Positions 36,903-46,763 of a stretch of DNA of 64,000 nucleotides are shown in pieces. The notes under the pieces were generated by a model that saw nothing but the letters and a program-made list of their open reading frames with translations, did no database searches and was not told the origin of the DNA. Numbering within the stretch: position 1 is the first letter of the stretch; each line of letters opens with the position of its first letter. Made by a program: the position numbers and the translations under genes. The stretch comes from Agromyces sp. H66 (GTDB lineage Bacteria; Actinomycetota; Actinomycetes; Actinomycetales; Microbacteriaceae): contig NZ_SJZG01000011.1 in assembly GCF_004959775.1 (NCBI RefSeq), positions 1-64,000 of the forward strand, in the 5' to 3' direction.

Positions 36903-39138
36903 CCGGCCAGAGACGGAGCCCGAGCACGAGCCCGAGACGACCGACCGGATGCCTCGCACCGGCCCCGCGGTGCACGACGACGTGCTGGCGGCCGTCGCCG
37001 AGGGCCGGTACTTCGACCCGCACGCCGTGCTCGGCCAGCACGGGTTCGACGTGGCCGGCACGCCTGGCGTGCACACCGTCATCCGCGCCCGCCGGCCGCT
37101 CGCCGACGCCGTCGAGGCGATCCTCGACGACGGCCGGGTCGTGTCGCTCGGCCACATCGGGCACGGCATCTGGGCGGGCGAGGGCGACTTCGGCCCCACC
37201 GGCTACCGGGTGCGGGCGCGCTACGGCGACGACGAGTGGACGAGCGACGATCCGTACCGGTTCGCCCCGACGATCGGCGACCTCGACCTGCACCTCATCG
37301 GCGAGGGCCGGCACGAGGAGCTCTGGCGCGTGCTCGGCGCGCACCACCGCGAGCACTGGGGCGCGGGCGCCGGGGTGCGCGGCACGGGTTTCACGGTCTG
37401 GGCCCCGCACGCGCGCGCGGTGCGCGTCGTCGGCGAATTCAACCGCTGGGACGGCGCGGGCCATGCCATGCGCAGCATGGGCGGCACGGGGGTCTGGGAG
37501 CTGTTCGTGCCCGACCTGCCGCCGGGCACGATCTACAAGTTCGAACTCCTCACGCCGAGCGGCGAGTGGGTCATGAAGGCCGACCCGATGGCCCGGCAGG
37601 CCGAGGTCTCGCCCGCCACCGCATCGGTGGTGAGCACGAGTTCGCACGTGTGGGGCGATGACGAGTGGATGTCGCGACGGACGCACGCGAATCCGCACGA
37701 GCTCCCCATGAGCATCTACGAGCTCCACCTCGGATCATGGCGCCCCGGCAAGGGCTACCGCGACATCGCCGACGAGCTCATCGAGTACCTCGACTGGCTG
37801 GGCTACACGCACGTCGAGTTCATGCCGCTGGCGGAGCATCCCTTCGGCGGTTCCTGGGGCTACCAGGTGACCGGCTACTTCGCCGTGACCAGCCGCTTCG
37901 GCTCCCCCGACGACCTCAAACACCTCATCGATCGGCTGCACCGCGCCGGCATCGGGGTGATCATGGACTGGGTGCCGGGCCACTTCCCGAAGGACGACTG
38001 GGCGCTCGCGCGCTTCGACGGCGAACCGCTCTACGAGCACCCCGACCCGCGTCGCGGCGAGCAGAAGGACTGGGGCACGCTCGTCTTCGACTACGGAAAC
38101 CCGCGGGTGCGCAACTTCCTGGTGGCGAACGCCCTGTTCTGGCTCGAGGAGATGCACGTCGACGGCCTGCGCGTCGACGCGGTCGCGTCCATGCTGTACC
38201 TCGACTACTCGCGCGAACCGGGCGAGTGGCTGCCGAACATCCACGGCGGCCGCGAGCACCTGGAGGCCATCGGGTTCCTGCAGGAGGCAACCGCGACGGC
38301 GTACAAGCGCAATCCCGGCATCGTGATGATCGCCGAGGAGTCGACGAGTTGGCCCGGCGTGACGGCACCGACCACGTCGGGCGGGCTCGGCTTCGGCTTC
38401 AAGTGGAACATGGGCTGGATGCACGACACGCTGCAGTACATCCGGAAGGACCCGATGTACCGGTCCCATCACCATGGCGAGCTCACGTTCTCGTTCCTGT
38501 ATGCGTTCAGCGAGCACTTCGTGCTGCCGATCAGCCACGACGAGGTCGTGCACGGCAAGGGGTCGCTGCTGCGCAAGATGCCGGGCGACCACTGGCAGCA
38601 GCTCGCCAACACGCGCGCCTACCTCGCCTACATGTGGGCGCACCCGGGCAAGCAGCTGCTGTTCATGGGGCAGGAGTTCGGTCAGCTCTCGGAGTGGAGC
38701 GAGGAGCGCGGCCTCGACTGGTGGATCCTCGACCAGCCGAGCCACCGGCAACTCGCCGAGTTCGTCGGCTCGCTGAACCGCGCCTACCGGTCGACCCCGG
38801 CACTGTGGCAGCTCGACGACGACGCCGCGGGCTTCGAGTGGATCGAGGGCGGGGCCGCCGCCGAGAACGTGATCGCGTTCCTCCGCTACGACCGCGACCG
38901 CCGGCCGCTGCTCTGCGTGGTGAACTTCGCGGGGCGCCCGCACGTGGGCTTCCGTCTGGGGCTTCCCTCGACCGGGCGCTGGCGCGAGGTGCTGAACTCG
39001 GATGCCACGGAGTTCGGCGGTTCGGGCGTCGGCAACCTCGGCGCGGTCGACGCGACGGATGCCCCGTGGGCGGGTCGTCCCGCGTCGGGCGTGTTCACGC
39101 TGCCGCCGCTCGCGGCCGTGTGGTTCGCGCCGGAGTGA
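36895..39138 (+). CDS. glgB: 1,4-alpha-glucan branching enzyme
   Basis: 747 residues. Two N-terminal carbohydrate domains ([14 protein letters not shown] and [20 protein letters not shown]) and a GH13_9 barrel with [38 protein letters not shown] (Asp nucleophile), [14 protein letters not shown] (Glu acid) and [15 protein letters not shown]. It makes alpha-1,6 branches in glycogen. ATG at 36895 has a GGGGG site and overlaps glgE; ATG 36883 would also fit. Together with glgX and glgP this gives synthesis and breakdown of glycogen in one region. Confidence 0.95.
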   Translation: MPDRPETEPEHEPETTDRMPRTGPAVHDDVLAAVAEGRYFDPHAVLGQHGFDVAGTPGVHTVIRARRPLADAVEAILDDGRVVSLGHIGHGIWAGEGDFGPTGYRVRARYGDDEWTSDDPYRFAPTIGDLDLHLIGEGRHEELWRVLGAHHREHWGAGAGVRGTGFTVWAPHARAVRVVGEFNRWDGAGHAMRSMGGTGVWELFVPDLPPGTIYKFELLTPSGEWVMKADPMARQAEVSPATASVVSTSSHVWGDDEWMSRRTHANPHELPMSIYELHLGSWRPGKGYRDIADELIEYLDWLGYTHVEFMPLAEHPFGGSWGYQVTGYFAVTSRFGSPDDLKHLIDRLHRAGIGVIMDWVPGHFPKDDWALARFDGEPLYEHPDPRRGEQKDWGTLVFDYGNPRVRNFLVANALFWLEEMHVDGLRVDAVASMLYLDYSREPGEWLPNIHGGREHLEAIGFLQEATATAYKRNPGIVMIAEESTSWPGVTAPTTSGGLGFGFKWNMGWMHDTLQYIRKDPMYRSHHHGELTFSFLYAFSEHFVLPISHDEVVHGKGSLLRKMPGDHWQQLANTRAYLAYMWAHPGKQLLFMGQEFGQLSEWSEERGLDWWILDQPSHRQLAEFVGSLNRAYRSTPALWQLDDDAAGFEWIEGGAAAENVIAFLRYDRDRRPLLCVVNFAGRPHVGFRLGLPSTGRWREVLNSDATEFGGSGVGNLGAVDATDAPWAGRPASGVFTLPPLAAVWFAPE

Positions 39139-39171
39139 CCGCTGGTCGGGTCGGCTCGCCGGCGCCGGACC

Positions 39172-40113
39172 TCAGAACAGCAGGTTGGTGAGCCGTCGAC
39201 GGGCCGCGATGACGCGCGGATCCTCGGTGCCGGCGACCTCGAACAGCTCGACGAGGCGTTCGCGCACGCGCTTCTTGCCGTCGGCGTCGAGCTTCGGGAA
39301 CAGCGTCAGCAGCCGGTCGAACGCGTCCTCGACGTGACCGCCCGAGAGGTCGAGGTCGGCCACGTCGAGCTGCGCATCGACATCGTCCGGGGCGGATGCC
39401 GCGGCGGCCCGGATCTCGTCGAGCGTCTTGCCCTGCAGGCGTGCGAGGAGGTTGACCTGGGCCAGGCCGGCCACGGCGAGCGCGTCGCGCGGATCCTGCG
39501 CGATCGCCGTTCGGTAGGCGGATGCCGCGGCGTCGAAGTCGCCGCGCTCGATCGCGTCGTACGCCTCCTGGTGGAGCGGCGGCAGGGGCGGCTCGGCCGG
39601 TTCGGCGGACTCGGCGCCGGGCTCCGCGCCGGTCTCGACCCGTCCGGACGCGCCGTGCTGCGCGGCGAGCTCGAGCAGCTGGTCGAACACCTGCCCGATC
39701 ACCTCGTCGGGCTGGACCCCCGCGAACAGCGGCACGGGCTGGCCGGCCACCACCGCGACGACCATGGGAATGCCCTGGGCCTGGAACGCCTGCACGAGCT
39801 GAGGGCTGCGATCGGCATCGGCGGCGGCGAGCACGAGACGCCCCTCGCGCGCACGCACCAGCCGCTCGAGCGTGGCGACGAGCTGCGTCGACTGCTCGCT
39901 CCACGAGGCCCACAGCACGACGACGACCGGAACGGTGCGCGAGAGTTCGAGCACGGAGCCGAATGCCGCGTCATCCGTCTCGAACACGATCGCGTCGCCG
40001 CCGGCCGGCGCCTGCGTCGATTGCCCGTGCTGCGGGGTGGTCTGCGAACGTTGCACGAGCGCGGAGAGGTCGACGGCTCCGCGCAGTGCGCTCGGCGGGG
40101 TGGGGTCGGTCAC
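39172..40113 (-). CDS. Thioredoxin-fold/TPR co-chaperone, CnoX (YbbN)-like
   Basis: 313 residues. A thioredoxin domain (VVVVLWASWSEQSTQLVATL) in which the CxxC is replaced by Ser-Glu-Gln-Ser, so it has no redox dithiol, followed by a tetratricopeptide part (AYDAIERGDFDAAASAYRTA, ALAVAGLAQVNLLARLQGKT). This is the layout of CnoX/YbbN chaperone-holdases. GTG at 40113 overlaps the upstream membrane-protein stop (GTGA), so the two are co-translated. Confidence 0.83.
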   Translation of the reverse strand: MTDPTPPSALRGAVDLSALVQRSQTTPQHGQSTQAPAGGDAIVFETDDAAFGSVLELSRTVPVVVVLWASWSEQSTQLVATLERLVRAREGRLVLAAADADRSPQLVQAFQAQGIPMVVAVVAGQPVPLFAGVQPDEVIGQVFDQLLELAAQHGASGRVETGAEPGAESAEPAEPPLPPLHQEAYDAIERGDFDAAASAYRTAIAQDPRDALAVAGLAQVNLLARLQGKTLDEIRAAAASAPDDVDAQLDVADLDLSGGHVEDAFDRLLTLFPKLDADGKKRVRERLVELFEVAGTEDPRVIAARRRLTNLLF

Positions 40114-42032
40114 GGTACCTCCGATGCTCCGATCAGGCTCTCGGACCAGCCGAGAAGGCGGATCTTCTCATCCGAGCCGACGCTCGGCACGTAGAACAGG
40201 AGCTGCACGCCGATGACGCGCTGCACGCCCTTCGCGCTCTTCTCGGTGAAGCCCGAGAGCGCGGCGCCCGGGGCGCCCTCCTGGAAGCCGATCGTACCGC
40301 CGTCGTTGGGCGCGACCTTCTCGGTCTGCTCGATCGACACGGTCACCAGCGCGCCCGAGTCGTTCGTGGCGAGGGCCACCGTCGGGCCGTCCCCGACGGC
40401 GTTCGAGAACGCGATGTCGGCCGTCTCGGGCAGGTCGGCGGCCGCGGCCGCCTGGCCGGTGACGCCGAGCTGCTCCTGCAGCACGTCGCCCTCGGGGTCG
40501 AAGAACTCGTAGTACTCGGATGCGTCGCCCAGCAGCAGCACGTCGGCGTAGGCCGCGGCGACCTGGCCGGGCAGCATCACGAGACCCTTGAACTCGGGCG
40601 AGATGAGCGGGGCGCCGATCGACGCGGGTGCCACCTCGGGCACGTCGGCGTCGGGCGCGAGCGACATGGCGTAGACGATCTTGTAGTTGTCGCGCGGCGT
40701 CGCCTGCTGCAGCACGAGCGCCGTCGGGGCGATCGTGGGGTCGGAGTTCTGCGCGATCGTGAGCACCGTGCGTCCGCTCGCGGGCCAGCCCGCCACCTGC
40801 TGGGGCAGCGTCAGGGTGAGCGGCGACGCCGGGACCGCCACGGGCGCGGCATGGTCGGGCAGGGTCGCCCGGATCGCGTAGTTGGCCAGCCTGGCCTCGA
40901 GTGCCGGGCCGTCGAAGCGCTGCGCGATGGCCTCGGCGTCGAGGGCCTTGTCGGCTTCGTCGGTGAAGACCGCGACGCGGCGCATGATGCGCTCCATCTG
41001 CGGCACGGTGACCGCGGGCTCCATGGCCTCGTCCTCTTCCTCGACGGGTGCGTCCGTGGGCGAGGGCGTCGACGTCGTCGCCGGAGCGGTCGACGGGGGT
41101 GCCTGGTCGAAGCTCGGCCAGTAGTCGGGCGAGCAGGCCGTCAGCGCGAGCGCGGGCACGGCGATCAACGGGACGAGGGCGATGCGCTTGGCCCGCCCGA
41201 TGGCGCGGCGGCTCCCGCCCGTCACCTGGCTGCGACGGATCGAGGGCGGCTTGGGCGCGCTCGGGAGCTTTCCGCGCCGCCCGCCCGGGAGGTTGCGGCG
41301 CGGACCACGCGAGCGGCGGTGGTGCACGAAGCCCGAGATGAGCAGGGCGACGCCGACGAGGAACACGAGCGCGCCGCCGGCGATCAGCGGACCCGCCAGC
41401 GGGGTGGAGTTGTCGAGCGGCCAGGAGACCTCGAGGTCGGTGGGCGCGGGCGCCGTGCCGTCGCTCGCGAGCAGCACCGAGATGCCCTCGGGCACGTCGA
41501 TCGTGGTGGTGAGGGATCGTTCGTCGGTGAACTCGTCGAGCCAGAGGTCGGATCCGGCCGGGGACGCCGCGGGGTCGGGCGTGGCCTCGGCCTCGGCCTC
41601 GGGGGTCGCCGGCGGGGTCGTCGGCGTCTCCGTGCCGGTCGAGCCGTCGTCGGCCACGGGTGCCCCCGTCACGACCTCGCTCGTGAGCGCCTCGGTCTCG
41701 GCGTCGTAGCGCACGGCGACGTACGGTTCGTCGCCGAGCCAGGCCTCGACGTCGGAAGCACGGCCGTACGCCAGGAACACCGTCTCGGAACCCGACACCG
41801 TCAGCGTCTGCTTGCCGGGGTAGGCGCCGAGCGCCTCGGGTTCGACGACGACGTAGGCCGCCTGCCCCTCGAACTCGCTTGAGAGCGTCACGCGATCGGG
41901 GTCGAGATAGACGGTGCGCTGGGCGATGCCGAACCCGATCATCACGGCCGCGGCGACGAAGGCCACGATGGCGAGGGCGAAGCGCACGAACAAACCTCCG
42001 GTGCCGCCGGCGGCGGCTTCGAACAAAGACAT
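40110..42032 (-). CDS. Large membrane protein with an internal lipoprotein-type signal, 640 aa
   Basis: Residues 15-40 form a first membrane helix, followed by an extracytoplasmic domain (about 40-210, with an Ala/Thr/Pro/Glu-rich linker) and a second helix (about 217-240, LIAGGALVFLVGVALLISGF). A basic stretch (about 242-290) leads into a third hydrophobic segment ending LALTACSPDYW, a typical lipobox, at about 297-312. A second extracytoplasmic domain of about 330 residues follows. This looks like a fusion of a membrane glycoprotein with a lipoprotein. No function is known to me. Confidence 0.78.
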   Translation of the reverse strand: MSLFEAAAGGTGGLFVRFALAIVAFVAAAVMIGFGIAQRTVYLDPDRVTLSSEFEGQAAYVVVEPEALGAYPGKQTLTVSGSETVFLAYGRASDVEAWLGDEPYVAVRYDAETEALTSEVVTGAPVADDGSTGTETPTTPPATPEAEAEATPDPAASPAGSDLWLDEFTDERSLTTTIDVPEGISVLLASDGTAPAPTDLEVSWPLDNSTPLAGPLIAGGALVFLVGVALLISGFVHHRRSRGPRRNLPGGRRGKLPSAPKPPSIRRSQVTGGSRRAIGRAKRIALVPLIAVPALALTACSPDYWPSFDQAPPSTAPATTSTPSPTDAPVEEEDEAMEPAVTVPQMERIMRRVAVFTDEADKALDAEAIAQRFDGPALEARLANYAIRATLPDHAAPVAVPASPLTLTLPQQVAGWPASGRTVLTIAQNSDPTIAPTALVLQQATPRDNYKIVYAMSLAPDADVPEVAPASIGAPLISPEFKGLVMLPGQVAAAYADVLLLGDASEYYEFFDPEGDVLQEQLGVTGQAAAAADLPETADIAFSNAVGDGPTVALATNDSGALVTVSIEQTEKVAPNDGGTIGFQEGAPGAALSGFTEKSAKGVQRVIGVQLLFYVPSVGSDEKIRLLGWSESLIGASEVP

Positions 42033-42109
42033 TCCACACTACCGGCGGTGTCTGGGAGTCTCCTAACCACAGCCTGTGGGCAGCGTGCACGAGGAGTCGC
42101 CCGTGCCCG

Positions 42110-42115
42110 TACAAT
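42110..42115 (+). promoter_or_regulatory. Candidate -10 (TACAAT) for the DivIVA-domain gene
   Basis: TACAAT lies 52 bases upstream of the ATG at 42168 in the gap between divergent genes. The -35 is poor (TGCACG at 18 bases). The leader carries the GGAGGAAG ribosome-binding site. Confidence 0.45.
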
Positions 42116-42167
42116 CGACACATCCCGCATGAGCCCCCACGAACGCGGGACAGAGCCCGGAGGAAGA

Positions 42168-43784
42168 ATGGCCGTCGAAGAGACCGAGTTCACGCAGGTG
42201 TTCCGCGGATACGACAAGGATGAAGTCGACAAGAGCCTCAACGGGCTCCGACGCGACATCATCAACGCGAACAACCAGCTCGCCGAGCAGGCCAAGGAGA
42301 ACAAGCGTCTCCTCGCCCGCATCGACGAACTCACCGCAGAGCTCGAGGAGGTCGGCAGCCCGACGTTCTCCGGACTCGGCACCAAGCTCGAGAACACGCT
42401 TCGCGTGGCCGAAGAGCAGTCGACGCGCCTCATCGCGCAGGCCGACATCGACGCCGAGAAGCTCCGCCGGGCCGCCGAGGACGAGGCGCACCTCATGCGT
42501 TCCGACGCGCACGAGGTCGCCGAGCGCACCCTCAGCGAGGCCCGCTCCCAGGCCAACCGCGTGCTCGAGAACGCGCGGGCCGAGGCCGACGACATGGTCT
42601 CCCGCGCGCACGAGGCGAGCGAGCAGCTCCGCCAGGAGGCCGCTCGCGACGCCGCCGCGATCCGCGGCGCCGTGGCCACCGAGTCCGCCGAGCTCCGGTC
42701 GAGCGCCAAGCGCGAGGCGGCGGCCACCGTCGCGGCGGCCGAGCGCAAGGCGTCCGAGATCCTCGTCGCCGCGAACACCGAGGCCAACGAGGCCCGGGCC
42801 ACCGCCGCCGGCCTCGCCCAGGAGACCGAGCAGACGCGAGCCGAGGTCGCGATCGAGCTCGACCGTGCCCGGGCCGAGCTCGCGAAGGAGACCGAGCAGG
42901 CCCGCATCGACCTGGCCCGCGAGACCGAGCAGGCGCGACTCGACCTCGAGCGCGAGACCGCCGAGGCACGCGCCGGCATCGAGGCCGAGATCGCCGAGCG
43001 GCGCGCCGCCCTCGTGCACGAGCTCGAGCAGGCCCGCACCGACCTCGATCGCGAGCTCGAGGCCAGCCGTGAGGAGCTCGCGCAGCAGAAGGAGCAGGCC
43101 AAGGTCGACCGCGAGCGCGAGGCGGAGGCCGCGCGCCTCAAGCTGCAGCACGAGCTCGAGCGCATCCGCGCCAAGCACGCCGCCGACCTCGACCAGATGC
43201 GTGCCGACCTCGCCCTCGAGCAGGAGCAGGCGCGCGCCGACTTCGAGGCCGAGGCCGAGCAGGCCCGTATCGACCTCGACAACCAGTTGACCTCGATGCG
43301 CAAGAAGACCACCCACGAGGTCAACCGGATGCGTCGCGAGATCGAGAAGGCCCACCTCGACCTCGAGGCCGAACTCACCCGCAAGCGCGACGAGGCCGAG
43401 CAGGAGATGCTCACGGCGCACCAGGAGGCCGCCGCGCAGACGCAGAAGTTCCTCGACGACGCCAACGCCGAACTCGCCGAGGCCGTGGCCCGCACGGCCG
43501 AGAGCCGCGCCGAGGCCGAGCGACTCGAGACGAAGGTTCGCACCGAGATCGCCGCCGTCCGCGACCGGGCCGACGAGGAGGCGCGCGAGCGCATCTCCGC
43601 GGCGCACGACCAGGCCCGCAAGCTCATCGCCGACGCCGAGGAGCGCACGCGTGCCCTCGTCGCCGACGCCGAGGACCGCCTCTCGCAGATCAAGATCGAG
43701 CGCGATGCGGTGGCCGGTTACTTCGAGAGCCTGCGCGGCGTGCTGACGCAGGCCGAGCAGGTGGCCGCGGAGTCGCGCCGCTAG
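42168..43784 (+). CDS. DivIVA-domain coiled-coil protein
   Basis: 538 residues. The N-terminus FTQVFRGYDKDEVDKSLNGL is the DivIVA/GpsB membrane-binding motif. Nearly all the rest is a long, strongly charged coiled coil of Glu/Arg/Ala heptads (for example TEQARIDLARETEQARLDLE repeating from about 200 to 300). It is reminiscent of the polar scaffold proteins (DivIVA, FilP or Scy type) of actinobacteria. ATG at 42168 has a near-consensus ribosome-binding site. The AI-2E family permease follows after 22 bases, probably in the same operon. Confidence 0.85.
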   Translation: MAVEETEFTQVFRGYDKDEVDKSLNGLRRDIINANNQLAEQAKENKRLLARIDELTAELEEVGSPTFSGLGTKLENTLRVAEEQSTRLIAQADIDAEKLRRAAEDEAHLMRSDAHEVAERTLSEARSQANRVLENARAEADDMVSRAHEASEQLRQEAARDAAAIRGAVATESAELRSSAKREAAATVAAAERKASEILVAANTEANEARATAAGLAQETEQTRAEVAIELDRARAELAKETEQARIDLARETEQARLDLERETAEARAGIEAEIAERRAALVHELEQARTDLDRELEASREELAQQKEQAKVDREREAEAARLKLQHELERIRAKHAADLDQMRADLALEQEQARADFEAEAEQARIDLDNQLTSMRKKTTHEVNRMRREIEKAHLDLEAELTRKRDEAEQEMLTAHQEAAAQTQKFLDDANAELAEAVARTAESRAEAERLETKVRTEIAAVRDRADEEARERISAAHDQARKLIADAEERTRALVADAEDRLSQIKIERDAVAGYFESLRGVLTQAEQVAAESRR

Positions 43785-43806
43785 TCCGGGCGACCCGCGT
43801 CAGCCG

Positions 43807-44871
43807 ATGAAGATCCAGAACGCGTTCCGAATCGGACTCGTCGGAACGCTCGGGGTCGGCGTCGGCCTGCTCATCCTCACGTCCATCGCGACCCTGTCGA
43901 CGATCATCGCGTACGTCGGCGCGGCACTCTTCCTGGCCCTCGGCCTCGACCCGGCGATCAGCTGGCTCGAGCGCCGGGGGCTTCCGCGTTGGGCGGCGAT
44001 CGTCATCGTCATGACCGGTGTCGGCCTCCTGCTCGCCGCGCTGGTGCTCGCGGTGGTGCCGATCATCGTCGACCAGGTGGGCCAGCTCGTCGAGGAGATC
44101 CCGGCCATCTTCCGGCGGGTGAGCAGCTTCGAGTGGGTGGAGTCGCTCGAGGAGCAGTTCCCGCAGCTCGCGATCAGCGACCTGCAGCAGCAGGTGTCGG
44201 CGGCGATCACCGATTTCTTCACCAACCCCGAGAAGCTGAGCGAGCTCGCGGGCGGCGTACTGCAGGTGGCGATCGCCTTCGGCACGGGCCTGTTCGCGGT
44301 CGTGATCGTGCTCATCCTCACGCTCTACTTCGCGGCATCCCTCAACAGCATGAAGCGCGCGAGCTACCAGCTCGTGCCCGCCTCGAAGCGCGCGCGGTTC
44401 GCCGACCTGACCGAGCAGATCACCCAGTCGGTGGGGCGTTACGTGCTCGGCCAGGTGTCGCTCGCCGCCGTGAACGGCATCCTGAGCTTCATCTTCCTCT
44501 CGATCATCAAGGCGCCGTTCCCGGCCGTCCTGGCCTTCCTCGCGTTCCTGTTCTCGCTCGTGCCGCTGGTCGGCACCCTCTCGGGCTCGGTGCTGATCGT
44601 GCTGGTGTGCCTCATCCCGGGCCTCGGTTCCCCGCTCACGGCGCTCGTCGCCGCGATCTACTACCTGATCTACATGCAGGTCGAGGCGTACTTCCTGAGC
44701 CCGCGCATCATGACCCGCGCCGTGAAGGTGCCCGGTGCGCTCGTCGTGGTCGCGGCCCTCGCGGGCGGATCGCTCCTCGGCATCCTCGGCGCGCTCATCG
44801 CCATCCCGTTCGCGGCGTCGATGCTGCTCATCATCAAGCAGGTCGTGATCCCGCGCCAGAACGAGCTCTGA
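43807..44871 (+). CDS. AI-2E family (YdiK/PerM-type) transporter
   Basis: 354 residues with about seven to eight helices. The typical features are FLALGLDPAISWLERRGLPR near the start, a long extracytoplasmic helical stretch (residues about 95-150, VGQLVEEIPAIFRRVSSFEW), and VSLAAVNGILSFIFLSII, LSPRIMTRAVKVPGALVVVA and the terminal GGSLLGILGALIAIPFAAS. Members export diverse small molecules or ions; substrate unknown. Start ATG 43807 has only a weak ribosome-binding site. Confidence 0.87.
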   Translation: MKIQNAFRIGLVGTLGVGVGLLILTSIATLSTIIAYVGAALFLALGLDPAISWLERRGLPRWAAIVIVMTGVGLLLAALVLAVVPIIVDQVGQLVEEIPAIFRRVSSFEWVESLEEQFPQLAISDLQQQVSAAITDFFTNPEKLSELAGGVLQVAIAFGTGLFAVVIVLILTLYFAASLNSMKRASYQLVPASKRARFADLTEQITQSVGRYVLGQVSLAAVNGILSFIFLSIIKAPFPAVLAFLAFLFSLVPLVGTLSGSVLIVLVCLIPGLGSPLTALVAAIYYLIYMQVEAYFLSPRIMTRAVKVPGALVVVAALAGGSLLGILGALIAIPFAASMLLIIKQVVIPRQNEL

Positions 44872-44914
44872 TCCCGCGCTCGACGCAGGCTCGGCCGAGC
44901 CCGTCGGCCGGTGC

Positions 44915-45658
44915 TCACCCGGTGGCGGATGCCGCGGGCCAGGTGGTCGGCAACGGCAGCGCCGACGGATTGACGGCCGCGACGATCTCCTCGAGCACCC
45001 GGCGGGTCTGCGACTCGCCGACCCAGAGGTGCTTGCCGCCCGCCACGTCGATGCGGCGCACGCGCGGCAGCACTGCGAATCGCTCGGCAGCGGCATCGGG
45101 CTTCAGGAAGTCGTCGTGCTCGGGGATGAGGGCGACGATGGGCGCCGACGAGGCGTTCCAGCGACGGAGTTCCTCCTCGCTCGTGCGGTGCAGCGGCGGC
45201 GAGAGCAGCACGGCCCCGGCGATGCCGTGCTCGAGCCCGTACTTGAGCGCGAGCTCGGTGCCGAACGACCAGCCCACCAGCCAGGGGTTCGGCAGGCCGC
45301 GCTCGGCGACGAACGCCATCGCGGCCGCGACATCCGCCCGCTCCTCGATGCCCTCGCCGAACGAGCCCTCGCTCGTGCCGCGCGGCGAGGTGGTGCCGCG
45401 GGTGTTGAACCGCAGCACCGCCAGGTCGGCCAGGGCGGGCAACCGGGCGGCCGCCTTCCGCAGGATGTGGGAATCCATGAACCCGCCGGCGGTCGGCAGC
45501 GGATGCAGCGTCACGAGCGTGGCGACCGGCGGCCGGTCGACCGGCGTGGCCAGCTCCCCCACGAGCGTGAGCCCGTCGGCGGTGTGCAGCTCGATCTCCT
45601 CGCGGAGCGCCGGCAGCTCGACGCCGGCCCTGATCTCGACCTGGTTCTCGTGGTTCAC
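44915..45658 (-). CDS. Alpha/beta-hydrolase, KANL3/YqiA-like
   Basis: 247 residues. The nucleophile elbow is LVGWSFGTELALK (GxSxG with Ser), an Asp in PEHDDFLKPDAAAE and the His in AGGKHLWVG complete the triad. The lead motif LVTLHPLPTAGGFMDSHILR and LRFNTRGTTSPRGTSEGSFG is of the putative dienelactone hydrolase group. Substrate not known. GTG at 45658 overlaps the upstream stop (GTGA), so it is co-translated with the next gene upstream. Confidence 0.84.
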   Translation of the reverse strand: MNHENQVEIRAGVELPALREEIELHTADGLTLVGELATPVDRPPVATLVTLHPLPTAGGFMDSHILRKAAARLPALADLAVLRFNTRGTTSPRGTSEGSFGEGIEERADVAAAMAFVAERGLPNPWLVGWSFGTELALKYGLEHGIAGAVLLSPPLHRTSEEELRRWNASSAPIVALIPEHDDFLKPDAAAERFAVLPRVRRIDVAGGKHLWVGESQTRRVLEEIVAAVNPSALPLPTTWPAASATG

Positions 45659-45963
45659 GGGGTGACGATCCTCCAGCAGTGGGTGTGCCAATGGCGGCGG
45701 GCGGCCAGGTCGGCGGCGTCGCCGAGCACGCCGTCGGCACGCCACACCACGAGGTGGGCGATGCCGGGCGCCACCTCGAGTCCGCAGCCGGGGCAGAGAT
45801 ACGCCTTCACGGCCTGCAACTCGGAGACGGGCTGGACGTTCCATTCGCGTCCGCCGCGGACCTCGGTGCGTCGCCAGCCGGCCGTCATGCGCTCGACGTC
45901 GAGTTCGGGATGCGGCTCACGCGCCCGGGCCGCACGTCCCCGGGATCGGTTCGAGCGCGCCAT
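45655..45963 (-). CDS. Small zinc-ribbon-like protein, 102 aa
   Basis: A basic N-terminus (ARSNRSRGRAARAREPHPEL) precedes a compact part with CPGCGLEVAPGIAHLVVW and RRHWHTHCWRIVTP, giving Cys-x2-Cys and His-x-His-Cys metal ligands. Homologues are widespread in actinobacteria under vague names. It overlaps the hydrolase start by four bases. Function unknown. Confidence 0.75.
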   Translation of the reverse strand: MARSNRSRGRAARAREPHPELDVERMTAGWRRTEVRGGREWNVQPVSELQAVKAYLCPGCGLEVAPGIAHLVVWRADGVLGDAADLAARRHWHTHCWRIVTP

Positions 45964-46056
45964 GGTTCCAGTCTAGGGTCGCCGATCGGTGGCTCGAGGC
46001 ATCCGTTCGATGCCTCCCGCTGCGGCCGACTGCGGGCCGCACGGCCGGCCGTCGGC

Positions 46057-46707
46057 TCAATACCAGCCGACGTCCTGCGAGTGCGCCCAGGCGCCGCAGG
46101 GCGAGCCGTAGCGGCCCTGGATGTAGCCGAGGCCCCATTCGATCTGGGTCGCGGCGTTCGTCTCCCAGTCGGCGCCGGCGGTCGCCATCTTGGAACCCGG
46201 CAGCGCCTGCGGGATGCCGTACGCTCCGCTCGAGGCGTTGTAGGCGTTCACCCGCCAACCCGACTCCTTGTTCCAGAGCGCGACGAGGCAGTCGAACTCC
46301 GTCGACGGCCAGCCGCGCGCGGCCACCGCGCCGGCGGCGTACGCCTGCGCCGAACCCGGATCGGGGGTGATGGCGGGTGGCGCCCACCCGCTGTCGGAGG
46401 ACGTCGAGGCGGGCGCGAGTCGCACCTCGGGCTTCTTCTCGACGACGTATCCCTCGCGGGCGACGCCCATGGTGTAGTCGCCCTCGACGTCGTACGCCTG
46501 CACCTCGGCACCGCCGAACCGATCGCCATCGTGGGCGTAGTCGGAGGAGGCGGTGGCGCCCGAGAAGGGGTCGACGACGTTCACGAGGAGGAAGCTGACC
46601 GAGGCGGCGAAGGCGAAGAGCACGATGGCCGCCTGCTTGACCGGACCCCGCGTACTGGAGCCCCTCGTGTGCGGTCGCACGGCGACGGTCGCCTCGTTCG
46701 TTCCCAT
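46057..46707 (-). CDS. Membrane-anchored lytic transglycosylase-like (SLT fold) protein
   Basis: 216 residues. A basic N-terminus then one helix (KQAAIVLFAFAASVSFLLV) targets the export route. The C-terminal domain starts FDCLVALWNKESGWRVNAYN with the catalytic-type Glu, then SSGAYGIPQALPGSKMA and IEWGLGYIQGRYGSPCGAW, which is the SLT domain layout. It probably cleaves or binds peptidoglycan at the surface. ATG at 46707 is used; a GTG 12 bases earlier is possible. Confidence 0.85.
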   Translation of the reverse strand: MGTNEATVAVRPHTRGSSTRGPVKQAAIVLFAFAASVSFLLVNVVDPFSGATASSDYAHDGDRFGGAEVQAYDVEGDYTMGVAREGYVVEKKPEVRLAPASTSSDSGWAPPAITPDPGSAQAYAAGAVAARGWPSTEFDCLVALWNKESGWRVNAYNASSGAYGIPQALPGSKMATAGADWETNAATQIEWGLGYIQGRYGSPCGAWAHSQDVGWY

Positions 46708-46763
46708 GTGCCTGCCCACGATGCGTCGAGTGTATCCGAGCCGTCGCGACCTCGTCGAACGGC

